A DNA stretch of 64,000 bases from Neelides folsomi. Its lineage: Eukaryota > Arthropoda > Collembola > Neelipleona > Neelidae. This document shows positions 53,498 to 64,000 of this stretch, one piece after another. Both the position numbers and the translations under genes were made by a program. The stretch is from the NCBI GenBank assembly GCA_034687125.1, contig JAQGBZ010000179.1:61672-125671 (forward strand), read 5' to 3'. Numbering within the stretch: position 1 is the stretch's first letter; every line of letters begins with the position of its first letter. The notes below the pieces were generated by a model. The model worked only from the letters and a program-made list of their open reading frames with translations. It had not been told where the DNA came from and ran no database searches.

Positions 53498-56400
53498 GAA
53501 AGGGCCAAGGTTCCCGCCAGTCCGCCCCGTCTCGTCCAGTACTTTCGTCCAACGGCGACGTTGGGCAGCCCTGACCGCGACCTTTGGCCCCTGGAGGCCT
53601 TGGAGGAAGCTGGCGAGCCGTCGTGCCTTCCTTCACTGCTGCCCACTTCCATCCTCAGGTGTTTCTCGCGGTGACCTTGGCCATCATCATATTTCGCAAT
53701 CAACCGACCACGTCCGCGCTTTGTGGCGCCCCCACAAAGACTCTTTTTTGATCTCTACCCAACTCGCAGCAATCAGCGTCGAAACCGAGAGCCGACGCCT
53801 CCCAAAAGTCCCCACGTACGAGGTTTCTCCTTCGACCCGTGAAAAACCTCCGTCAAGTCCCTCGAAGTGGCGAATGGAAAAGTTTTATTGCTTGGACTCA
53901 CAATCAGCGAAGTAGGAATTGTGAGAACGAAGATCCCTAATATTACACGTCTTTTTCGGAGTGAACTCTTTGTGTGATATGTAACAAGTAGGTTTTATTG
54001 TGAGGTGTACATATTCGCATTATATGTATTTGTTATTTTAGGTATATACTCGAATATTATATACTTACGTGTGGGATATATTCAATTGTAAAGCGTTACA
54101 TTCGGATGAATATCGTAAATTATAAGTACTATTTTAATTTGAATCGTTAAATCGTTACTTAATATCTCATTAAATTTAACTCGCTCGTGAATGGCTGGAC
54201 GCTTATTAAAATTCTAAACTTCTAAACATTTACAATTAGCCTCACTCCCAAATTTCCTATAATGCGAGTTAATATAAAATCAAAGATTCTTCCATTCATT
54301 AAGGAATACATATTTAATTAAATTTAACAACGCTAAAAGTTCGACTAACCTTTCTATTAAATCCTCCACTTTCCCATTTATCACAATTAATACTCCCCAT
54401 TTAGTATAAATATCAATTTCTGCTTATGAAAAGCATACAGGTTTTAAAGGTTAACTTGATGATACTCTTTTTATATAATTTTTTTATTCTCGCATTAATT
54501 AGATTCATTACATAATAAAGCGTAAGGAATAATTATACTCTCAAATATAATCAGCCCACAAAAGGGCTGGGTTTTACTTTCCGGAAAAACGTAACCTAAA
54601 CCACGCGAATAATGTATCAACATACGGGCTCCATGAAGCAGCATGGAGTTTTTCCGGCAAGTAAAGTCTGGCCTACAAAAGTGTAAACAGGATACATTTT
54701 ATGAGAAGTTAAAACATTGAGAAAAGCTGATAACAAATTTTAGGGCTGTTTGCAATTGAACAACTTTGTATTTGAGTAAATAACAATATTATTATTATTG
54801 TAACTATTTAGCCCTAGGCTCCACGGAGTTCTACTTTAATCATATTCAATTTCCAGTTTTATTATGTAACAGAACAAAGAAATTCCCTACAATTACTCAC
54901 TAGCATTTTCAACTAAAGGAAAGTTTTAAAAAAGCTAATTTGCATAACACAGAATATTTAATTTGATCACTTGTCGTTAATAAACACTGAGCATTTCCCT
55001 TGTATTTTAGATCCTCCGCGAACTAAGAGTAATTGGGGATTGAAATTCGAGAGATTTTAACAAGATTTGTTAAACTCTTTTGGAATTTTAATTCCGTGAT
55101 ATAATGAGATTTTATTGAAGTCTTTATAGTGGATCTACCCCTAATTATTTGTACATAAATAAACGAGAGCTCGGGATTTTGGGATAATTGCTCTCAACTA
55201 CATTTTTTCAATTTATGAATTCATGTTAGGTTGAAATAGGATTAGTTCTCTATTTAAAGTCACTGTTATTGAATGAGCACTTGAGTGTGTATAAGTAAAA
55301 ATATACATATGTTATAAGTTGATAAAAGCGTAAGCTTAGCATAAATTAAATACTCGCAATTTAAAGGTCTTGTGAAGATAAGGTGGATTTAAGTCTACTA
55401 AGGTGATTGTTCATATATTTGTCCTTTAGTTAATTATAATTTTTTGAGTGTTTTGGGAGCGTTGGGGAATATTTAAGATTTAAACGATGGTGAGGTCCTC
55501 TCTATGTCACGTGAATATAAAATGGATGCTAAAACGTAACTAAAATATACACTAGTAAACGTACTGTACATTTTAAAATCATTTTTAAATTATTGAAAGT
55601 ATCGACTCTGTAAATATACTAATTAATATTAAAAGTACTTCTCGTTAGTTAGTACTTTTTATACATTTTTGTACTTCTCTCGCAGTAGGATTTAAATGGG
55701 AGGTTGGTAATTGACAAATTACATTTCCTTTTGTGTAATCTAATACGTTATTTAGATATATACATAATTAATAGAATCATTTTTAAAACTATTGTTCTTG
55801 TCAGTTTTAATTAATGAAATACATTACTATATGTACAAGTGACGGGTTAACTTAACATAAATAATTATATAAGATAATACTTATATGTAGTTATGTAATT
55901 ATTATTATTAATTTCCTATGCACCCAAACTATTATATGAATAACTTGAATCTAAATGAAGATTTTCTTAATGAGACCAAATTACTAATTACAAAAATATA
56001 TGTGTGTTGAAATCTACAAACACTCGATGTTAAAATATCCATAGTAAAAAGTGTGAAAATCTCATTTAATTGAGTATGTTAAATAGACTAATTATTATTG
56101 AATAGTGTTAAATGGGGAGTTCGCTTAAAACCTCGTAAAATGTAATAGGGAATTTGTTATGGAAATCCACACTTTATCGAATGTTATTCAACCTTATATA
56201 AATCTAAACAATATTGATAAATAGAGTACCTATCTAAACACCTATATAAATTTACTCACTTTTTCTCTTCGATTAAAAAAATAGTTTGAAACACGAGCGT
56301 TAAGTGATAGAAAAACGTTTAAAAGCTATGAATTGAGTATATCGTATAAATCGCAGGAATTAACCATGTTATCGAAATCCATTTTGTAGTTAGTTGGAAT

Positions 56401-57627
56401 ATTTGTAGAATATTTTTTAAAATTCGTGTTGTTTGATCATATTTGTGATAATTGCCGCACAGCCGCACGAATGAAAGAAAATGTTAAAACGGTTAACATA
56501 AATTATAAAGTTAGTTTAGAAATTCCTTCGGCTGGAAATTCAAATGCGTATGGATAAAGAAACCCACACGAAAGCTGTATTATATTATAATATAAAATAT
56601 ATGCTACAAATGTACGTCTAAATATCGTAAATTACCACTAACTATAATTATAATGATCGTAGTAAAATTATTAAATGATCAATAACAGATAGGTTAAATC
56701 TATAAAAAGAAATTCAAATTACAAACACTCAATTGCCTTCTTCGACTAGACTGTGAAATGAAATAAGGGAATTTTCCTTTCCGAAGGTTCAAGTTATTAC
56801 AGTGTTATATAAATATATAAAAGCGAAAATACAGAATTTCGCAGATCGTAAACTTCTACGATTTATACGATACTTTTAGTGATATAACATTTAACCATAG
56901 ATCCAAATTGAATGTACAGAGACGTAAAAAATATTATTGCGTCTTTATTACAAATCAAGTTTTGAGCGATCCGTTTGATTTCATTAATTTTTTTTAACAT
57001 TTTTGAATTAAATCTCTATAAACTAGGAGTCTAAATACTAAAAAAATTCTTTTTTGAACCTTATTTGGTTAATTCAATTTCTAGGATTTATTTTAAAAGT
57101 TAGTCTTGTGCACTCGATATGAAAAAGTTTTTGGATTCGTGTTTCAATGTCAAACATCATTAAAATAATCAAAAAACCTAACTGTTTACCTTATAATTAT
57201 TTTATACCCTAATATTCTAGATTGTACAACGCCCACAAAATTCAATAAATTAAGTTCAATCATCGTTCAACTATTCATTTTACTTTCTCATAAGATCACA
57301 TACCCAGGCTTTAAAACACCCCACCTTGATCATCATATTTACAAACAATTATTTTATAGATGTACAAACATTTGCATTGTATTATATTGCATATTACTTT
57401 GTATTATTGTATTTACTTATTAATTTTTTTAAAATGAGATATTTACCTTTAGTTGCACTTCTTGTAAAATTTCCATGCAAGATGGTTAATTAATTAAATT
57501 AAAGAGTAGTTATGAAAGCATGGAAACTCAAGTTGTTAAAGGAGGTGTAGGAGGGGGAGGGTTGGATTCACGCGGCTTGGTTCTTCTCCCTCAGTCGGTC
57601 GCCGGTAGCCGAGGAGGAAAGTCCAAG
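53498..57627. other. Spacer between the Yippee-like and phospholipase genes
   Basis: The first 430 bases after the Yippee stop are GC-rich and probably belong to its 3' UTR. From about 53,930 to 57,480 the sequence is strongly AT-rich and no exon was found. The hairpin cluster at 54551–54680 is listed separately. The last 140 bases precede the phospholipase start. Confidence 0.45.
54551..54680. repeat. Nested hairpin cluster
   Basis: Three stem-forming segments lie within 130 bases. A 6-bp stem pairs CAGCCC with GGGCTG at 54552–54569. A longer imperfect stem pairs about 21 bases at 54570–54590 with 54648–54668 (TTTCCGGAAAAAC against GTTTTTCCGGCAA; about 19 of 21 pair). Inside the latter, CTCCATG and CATGGAG form a perfect 7-bp stem with a 6-base loop at 54629–54648. 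The sequence is GC-richer than its AT-rich surroundings. It could be a MITE remnant or a structured RNA; the sequence alone cannot decide. Confidence 0.55.
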
Positions 57628-60600
57628 ATGACGAAATGGGTTGTGTGGGTACTTTTGGCTCTTGTCCCGGTCAACGGGGTCAACTTCATCTCTTCGGCCG
57701 TCCTTCCTGACGGTGAACACGGGGTCAGGATGAGGTTCGGTGACACTTTGGTTAAAGAAACTTCAGTCATAGGCGACGAGGACTCGCGACACAGGTACTT
57801 TTTTAATTTTTCCAATTTTGGGTAAATCTTTTGTACATACCTATCAAACATTAACATTAAACATATTTCAAATCTATTGTAAAGAGGTTAGATATGTATA
57901 AAAAGGGACTTTCGATTTCATTCAATTCGTTCCATTGGGATAGGGGATCACTGTGTTTGTGGGTCTGATTCTTTTCATTCATTCCTGAACTTGAACTTAT
58001 CACCTAGAGGGGAAACATAAATATGTCGATTTCTAAGAGACTCTCAATTGTCTTTAATTAAATACCATTTATATCTATTTAATTATATTGGAAGACAAAC
58101 CCTCATCCAATGTCATCACTTTTTATTTCATGCTGTCTTTTTCCCACGTTGACACCCGAGGAGATGAATAAAATCCAGACACGAGGAAATGTCTACACTG
58201 GATTTTTGGATAACTGGAGTTGTCAAAAAATATTTTATTTAATAGCATTGCTCCTATTCATTCCAAGTCCCAGACCAGTCATTAGGGGGGGGGCATTAAT
58301 TACAAGGTTGCAATTAAGAGGTGCAGAGGTGGCGATGTCAATAGGGGCGTGTGTGGAGCTGCATTGATCATTTCCTTCTCCCCGGAGCGAAGTGTCTGCC
58401 AGTTGGCAGACGACTGGGGGAAAAGGATCACGCCACCAAGGGAACTCCAATGATAAACCCTCCGCGTCACACCACACACACAACAGGAGATTCCTTCCCA
58501 TCGCCGTCGACGTCGACTTCACTTCCGCTCATCACCCCTTCAATCAATACAGATATAGGCTACATATATCTTCTATATAGCTTATTGGAGGAACCTTCTA
58601 AGGAAGATAATTGAAGCCGCAAGCATTTCATTAAATCAATCCCTCTTTTTTACAACAAGGATCAGGCCTTTTAGGGATAGGAGGAAATCACCCCAATAGT
58701 TTCTATTTATTTCACTGTTGATTATATTGCTTTAAACCCATTATCCCATTCCTTTCATTTTATCACAATCACATGTATGTACTTTAATGTTTTAATTAAT
58801 ATGTAGGTAGGTAGTAACTATGTATGTATGTACTGTGTAATATTATTTGAACTGAACGACAGGTTTCCCGCCGGATTATAAAAGTTGAACCATCACGAAC
58901 ATTTAGTTTTTTAAGATGACGTAATCTTGGATGAGGCATTAATTCCATTGCCGGTAATCCCACCTTTATTTTATAGCGTGTTTTTTTGGTTTAATTATCC
59001 GAATCCTGACGTGAGCTGAATCAGGTTGAACTCCATGAGTCGTTTTTGAATCATTTTCATTGTTGTAAATATTTCTGGCCAATTATAATCTTAAACTCAC
59101 TATTAGGGTTAGGCATTTAGCATATTCTGCTCATTTAGAAAGCATCTTACATATCTCTAAACGTGTCTCGTCGATTCGAATAAAAGCATTGTTAACATTT
59201 TTCATAACGTGGGTCAGTTCTCTCAGCTTGAGATTCTCTCAGCTTGAGATTCAATTTGGGCTTACATGTGTACGAACGTCTCTGCATTGGACTTATGTAA
59301 TGTATGTGGCGGTGACATAACTTTTGTCTAATAGGGGAATTAAGGAACTTCCTCATTCTTCTCCATTTCACTCACTAAATGTGATGTTTGATTGTGATTG
59401 AGAAGCTCATTCTGGCTCTTGTGAAGCTTCATTTAATATCAAACAACGTTTTCAGTATGTCTCGTACATTATGCGTTTCTTTACGCATAATTTACGAGTA
59501 TTTATTCATTTATACTCGTATTTATTTTAATCACTTATCTCACTCGTTATACATATACTAAATATAACGTAAATGTTCTGGTTTAACACCAACATATTGT
59601 AAATGATTTATTAACCCTAAATAGGTACAGATACTTAGGTAAGTATATCATTATGTAGTTGGAGAAGTTATATTTAAAAGTAAGTTATTTAAAAGAGAAT
59701 TAATCATGGGCTGTTTAAGTGTCAAATATGAATAGAAACGAATGGTTTTTGTTTTAATGGCAACACTTGATAATTTCAGAGTTGGGATGATGCTAAGACA
59801 AGTCAATTCGGGACCTTTGGTTCTTCAATTAATCTACGAGATGAGGAAAAAGAAAGGAGCGGATTCTCTTCGCCTGTCCCAATGCGAGATTTTGGAAGAT
59901 TGGCCGACGGCTAACGACTTTCGAACCAACTTCCAAAAAGAACTCACCAATGCAGGACTTTCCCTCACAGTCCCAACATACAAGAATGCCGACAATGCCA
60001 CAGTGAATGAATTCGATGAAGATCCACTTGATCTCGAACAAGCGTAAGAGAAAATAAACTAAAGTATGAATTAGATCCTGATTAGCTAATTCTTATTTAA
60101 GATTCTTACTAAATAAAATGATGATTTATCCAGCCCTGATGATTTTCGGAATGTAACTGTAAGGATTTTAAGCGACGACGAAGTGGAAGGAGATCTCAAG
60201 AAAGCTTTTAATGTCAAAATGCAAAAGCGTCGTTGTTTGCGTCTTCATCGGAAGCTCGAAAGAATCGCCAATGAAACTCGTGAAGTTCGGGTCAATTCAA
60301 CGAAGTCCAAGTGAGTGGGGTGATAATTGTACAAAACAAAACATTCATTTCATCAACATATGCCTTTCATTTTTGAATGTTTGTTTTCTGTGGAGTTTTT
60401 TTATATGAAAAGGCGAGCTGCTCTTCTCCATATTCCTCAAAAACACCCTGTTGAGGAAAATCCTTGATAAAAGGAGAATTTTCAAACATGGTAGTTGACT
60501 TCTCATTAGCCACGAGTTTTTTAAACTGCATTTACTAATTTAATGATTAATTCTTATATCAATTAATGCTTTTCACAACACTGACTAAATGAGCATTAAT

Positions 60601-62500
60601 TCGAGCACTTTGCCACTCTCACCATTTACTAAATGCATGAATTGTACAAACAGAGAAATCACCAGCTTTGCACTTTTTTTCTAATAATTATCTTCAGTTT
60701 TCGTATCTGCACGTTCTCTAAGGACTATTTAGATGTAATACGTACCAATAATATGTAAAAGTTCATAGTTCAGAGAACTTTGTATTTGTGGAAGGTTTAG
60801 TTTAAACTCTCATGTTATCTCACGCTTTCTTATCTCAAATGCATGTCAGGAAAGTGCAGGAATCTTGTGATGATGGATTGATGAACAAATCACAACTTTG
60901 CATACAAACTATTTAAATATAATTAGTGAAATATTATCAGTTGCACTTTTGATCTGACCAATTACATAAATAATGTACATAGTTTGTGATATGCATAAAA
61001 CCAAATTCAAGTCGACATTTTTTAAGATTGATTATTTATTCTTAATGTGCAAAAATGTTTTTAAAATTTTTTTACAACACATATTTGACTTTATAACATT
61101 TTAATGTTAGATCTTTACATAAATAGCAGAGCGAACCATGGAGAATAAATTAACAGGAAATGAAGTAGATTGGTTTGAAAAAATGTTTGGAGATTCCTCC
61201 ATAGACATTTTTTCAGAATGTACGTACGTGTGGTGAGATAAAAAGTAGGAAGAATAAAAAGAATTTTTCCGGTAGATTTGACGTAAGAGGCAAAGCATGA
61301 TATCCAAACTACCTCCGCCCCACGTGGGATCTCCAAGGTAGAATTCCCTCAAATCCTAAAATATCCGACTCATCAGGAACAGCAAATGAGGCGGAGATGA
61401 ATGGTGTAAAAAAAGAAGGCTCTTTCTTCTTCAAGTCATCCATAAATTAGTTTTAGATGGGAAACCCCAATTGCGAAATGTTTAATGTCTGGGGAGATAG
61501 GAAACGTGAAGAAATTGACCAATGCAGTAAATCCGCTGGCTATTTATTATTAATTAAATATTTGGCATTGAAACCTTAACCTTCTCACGAAAGAGGAGCG
61601 TGCACTGGCCGGGTTTTTTCTACATCTTTACTAATCTACTGATGGGGGGACAGGCGGCGGAAGCGGGAAGCGATTAAGTTCGGGATGATGCCGGGCACTT
61701 ACTGGTGCGGGAATGGGAATCTGACGGAGAAGTACAAGAGGTTAGGGGCTCATGTGGGACTCGACTACTGCTGTCGTCAGCATGATGGTCTGTCTGTTCC
61801 TCCGACGCTCCCACACTAATCTTCCCATGTCCAGGTTGTCCGTTTGTCATTTCGAGTTTCGGGACTGAGTACGGGTTGTTCAACTACAGAATGAAGACCC
61901 TATCACACTGTGCTTGTGATGAAAGGTCAAATGAATTAATAATCAATCCACTCACACACACACAAACATAAACATGCACTTTGACCTAAAACATTAATCT
62001 CTTATTTAACAAGAAACTAACAATACCTAAGTTATTACAACTAATTGTAATTAATTAAGAAATTAACTGAAAGTTAGTAACTATAAGAATTAAACTATTT
62101 ACAATAATTTTATTAGCTTAAGTGAACATGTTTGTATACATAATTGGTGGAAGGTGCTTAAAAGTAGAATTGCTTTCAATTTAACTTTTGGTCAACTACC
62201 TTCATTGGGGTCTTCAGAGGTATGGAGAACAGCAGTGGGGGGAATGGCGTTTGAAGGTGAGATGATTAGAAGTAGGAGGAAACGAGAATTGGGAGATCCG
62301 TTTCAAGTACCCGGGACGCTTTGGTGTGGTCGCGGGTCATCGGCCAATGAGTCGACCCAACTTGGGGGGTTCACAGGAGCTGACAAATGTTGCCGCTATC
62401 ATGATTCCGGATGTCCTTTCTTCGTTGAAGCTTTCGAAGAGAAATATGGGCTTTTCAATTGGCGGATGTACACACTCAATCACTGCACTTGTGACGAGAG
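57628..62500 (+). CDS. Secreted group III phospholipase A2, 3'-partial, with duplicated catalytic exons
   Basis: Common exons are 57628–57794, 59780–60043 and 60134–60310; two alternative catalytic cassettes follow (A: 61654–61787 plus 61835–61925; B: 62270–62500). All phases agree. The start MTKWVVWVLLALVPVNG is a signal peptide. An N-terminal region of about 190 residues precedes the enzyme part and includes MMLRQVNSGPLVLQLIYEM, a single Cys and an N-glycosylation sequon (NVT). Both cassettes begin with a furin-type RRKR and contain the calcium-loop WCG-x-G and the catalytic CCR-x-HD of bee-venom-type PLA2. The enzyme hydrolyses the sn-2 ester of phospholipids and needs calcium. The C-terminal half of the catalytic domain and the stop codon are not in the window, so the gene continues to the right. 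Introns 1 and 4 are long (2.0 and 1.3 kb). An in-frame ATG exists at 57520, but it would bury the signal peptide. Confidence 0.85.
61654..61925 (+). CDS. PLA2 catalytic cassette A (two exons)
   Basis: Exons 61654–61787 and 61835–61925 flank a 47-base intron that contains an in-frame stop, so it must be spliced out. They encode 75 codons' worth of sequence: RRKREAIKFG, then PGTYWCGNGNLTEKY, CCRQHDGCPFVI, YGLFNYRMKTLSHCACDE. The cassette enters and leaves in the same phase as cassette B. It has a glycosylation sequon (NLT) next to the calcium loop. Its donors are unusual (GTCTGT and GTCAAA). Confidence 0.8.
62270..62500 (+). CDS. PLA2 catalytic cassette B (single exon)
   Basis: One 231-base exon that parallels cassette A but lacks its internal intron: RRKRELGDPFQVPGTLWCG, CCRYHDSGCPFFVE, YGLFNWRMYTLNHCTCDE. 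It has one additional residue between the catalytic HD and CP (HDSGCP instead of HDGCP) and a sequon NES. The acceptor GATGATTAG at 62261–62269 was chosen because it preserves the frame from exon 60134–60310 and also from cassette A. The donor GTAAAA follows at 62501. Confidence 0.75.
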
Positions 62501-63785
62501 GTAAAATTTGGTCAAACCAGTCTTTTCGTCGCCAGCTTAAATATCCCTCTTTTTTTACTCCTTTGGCATCATTTAGGTTTTCGAACCTTTTAGTTTTTTC
62601 ACGCATTTTATAGTATTTTACAATCGTTTAGTATTCCAGAATCTTTTAGTTTTATTTAAATAGTGCCATTTTCCTCTAGTGGGAATTTAGTCTAATTAAC
62701 TTTTTTCCAATCAAGTTAATTCCCCCCTTGAGGATTAAACCGCGATGAATTGGAATTACACAAGTTGAATCCCAATGAAGAACATGTTTAGCATGTTGGA
62801 CCCTCAACACAGGTCATTGGAATTCCTAGCTTATTATTTTTAATAACTTCATTTATCTTTCTGGCAAACCCCAAGAAAAACTAGAAGAATTAAAATAATA
62901 ACCAAAGTTCACATTCGATATTTATAATGAGTGAATAATTAAGAACCGAGTTAAATATTTCTTTGGCTTTCAAGTTTCTCAACAATTGAAAGTGAAAAAA
63001 AGTATTATAATTTCCCCCTTTAGTTGCATCTAAAATGACATTTGATTGAAGGTGGAATTGTTATTGGTTTTATAAACAGCCAACCCAACGCATTTCCTCT
63101 TCGTTCCTTTGTTGTCCTTCCTCGTCCATCTTCTTCCCTTAAAAGGAGAAATCTAATCGCGGCTGTCAAAAGTTGAAGGCTTCATAATTAAGTATTTTGG
63201 AATTTTAATCAGAACCACGCCATGTCCTCAAGGAAAAGTTTAAGCACCGAAGGTCCTATTTCAAATACCTTATTTAGTGTTAGGGCTACTTTAATCCATC
63301 CTCCAAATATCTATACATAATACACATATATCGGTATTATACCTATTATAATTATTTAAGACGCATTAGTCTAAAAATTGTTAGCTATATTGTTATTTAT
63401 TCAAATTGCCTAAAATTACATTTTAATTTAAAACACATGTACCTCGAAAATACATACTGCGTATTATAATTATACTTACTTTTAGTTAAGTATATCGCAT
63501 ATTATGAGATTTTAGACACATTTGAATGTCTACAAATAGTTATCTTATTTTTATGCTTACGTGCTCAATATTTACGAACGATGAGAACATATTATGTACA
63601 ATATACCATATGTAGTAAGTATGGTTGGTGCCATGCAATTTTGCTGTGTATGTACTATGTAATGTACTATACACAATATACTAGAATATTTGTATAATAC
63701 ACATTCTCACACAAATACTTAAGTATAACACAATTATATATAATTATGTAGAGTAAACAGTAAAATATAAATAAGGTTATATATG
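62501..63785. other. Intron or spacer downstream of PLA2 cassette B
   Basis: AT-rich sequence without a recognisable exon. The C-terminal PLA2 exon(s), which should carry a further Cys-rich segment, were searched for by eye and not found, so this is most likely intron. Confidence 0.45.
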
Positions 63786-64000
63786 TACAGTGAGGGCCAT
63801 AAGTATCTTTCTTTTTCTTAATGGGCTACCATTTTAATGTGATTAAAGATAAAAATCTTTAAACATCGGCGATTTATGTTAAATATAACCATCTACAATG
63901 AAGCAAACTAAAAACTGATTTGATCAAAGCATAAATAAACGACAGCTACTTTTCTTTGAGAAAGCGCGAACTTTGGAACGCGATGAATAGGACGGGGCCC
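63786..64000 (+). mobile_element. Probable left end of a Tc1/mariner-like transposon
   Basis: A TA dinucleotide at 63786–63787 is followed by CAGTGAGGGCCATAAGTAT, the kind of terminal sequence (CAGTG, GGCCAxAAGTAT) seen at the ends of many Tc1-like elements. The following 200 bases are GC-richer towards the window end, as expected when approaching a transposase frame. No transposase motif is visible before the window stops. If real, the element lies within the PLA2 gene's downstream intron. Confidence 0.5.

Noticed and set aside
62154-62269. In-frame upstream extension of PLA2 cassette B from about 62,154
   Set aside because: The extension has no similarity to cassette A, and the acceptor at 62269 gives the phase shared by both cassettes.

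Overview
This window is nuclear DNA from an animal, almost certainly an arthropod. The genes have many short AT-rich GT–AG introns, the spacers are AT-rich, and one gene pairs a Bab/TTK-type BTB domain with a Psq DNA-binding domain, a combination typical of arthropods. A caudal homeobox gene, a mite-allergen-7/JHBP-like secreted protein and a bee-venom-type group III phospholipase A2 fit the same picture. A crustacean such as a copepod is my guess, not something the sequence proves. All exon models below were built by hand by joining GT–AG junctions whose phases agree. All names come from recognising protein motifs, not from a database search.

Left part (1–23 kb). A caudal/Cdx homeobox gene (minus strand, 4 exons, 369 aa) sits in long gene-free flanks. 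It is followed by a secreted protein with two tandem TULIP-type lipid-binding domains (minus, 6 exons, 438 aa). Next comes a compact plus-strand gene with a TATA box, signal peptide, one intron, six cysteines and a poly(A) signal, encoding a 76-aa peptide. Then come the kinetochore protein Zwilch (minus, 11 exons, 587 aa) and a BTB–Psq transcription factor (plus, 4 exons, 456 aa).

Middle part (23–48 kb). After 3 kb of AT-rich spacer lies a SHIPPO-repeat sperm-tail protein of the ODF3/CIMAP1 family (minus, 6 exons, 253 aa). Three housekeeping genes then follow head-to-tail on the plus strand: WDR70 (8 exons, 670 aa), the endocytic adaptor HIP1/Sla2 (20 exons, 1007 aa) and 4-hydroxyphenylpyruvate dioxygenase (13 exons, 381 aa). 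The last has its iron ligands at the same residue numbers as I recall for the human enzyme.

Right part (48–64 kb). A Yippee-like zinc protein (plus, 4 exons, 114 aa) has a GA-repeat tract just upstream. At the right edge is a secreted group III phospholipase A2 gene (plus) that runs off the window. Its catalytic N-terminal half is encoded twice, by two phase-compatible exon cassettes, which suggests mutually exclusive alternative exons; this is the most interesting observation here. The window ends in what looks like the terminal inverted repeat of a Tc1/mariner-like transposon.

The genes do not form a pathway; they are a mix of developmental, mitotic, ciliary, trafficking, catabolic and secreted functions. 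Several inverted-repeat elements (in a HIP1 intron, at 13.3–13.7 kb and near 54.6 kb) look like MITEs or structured sequences.
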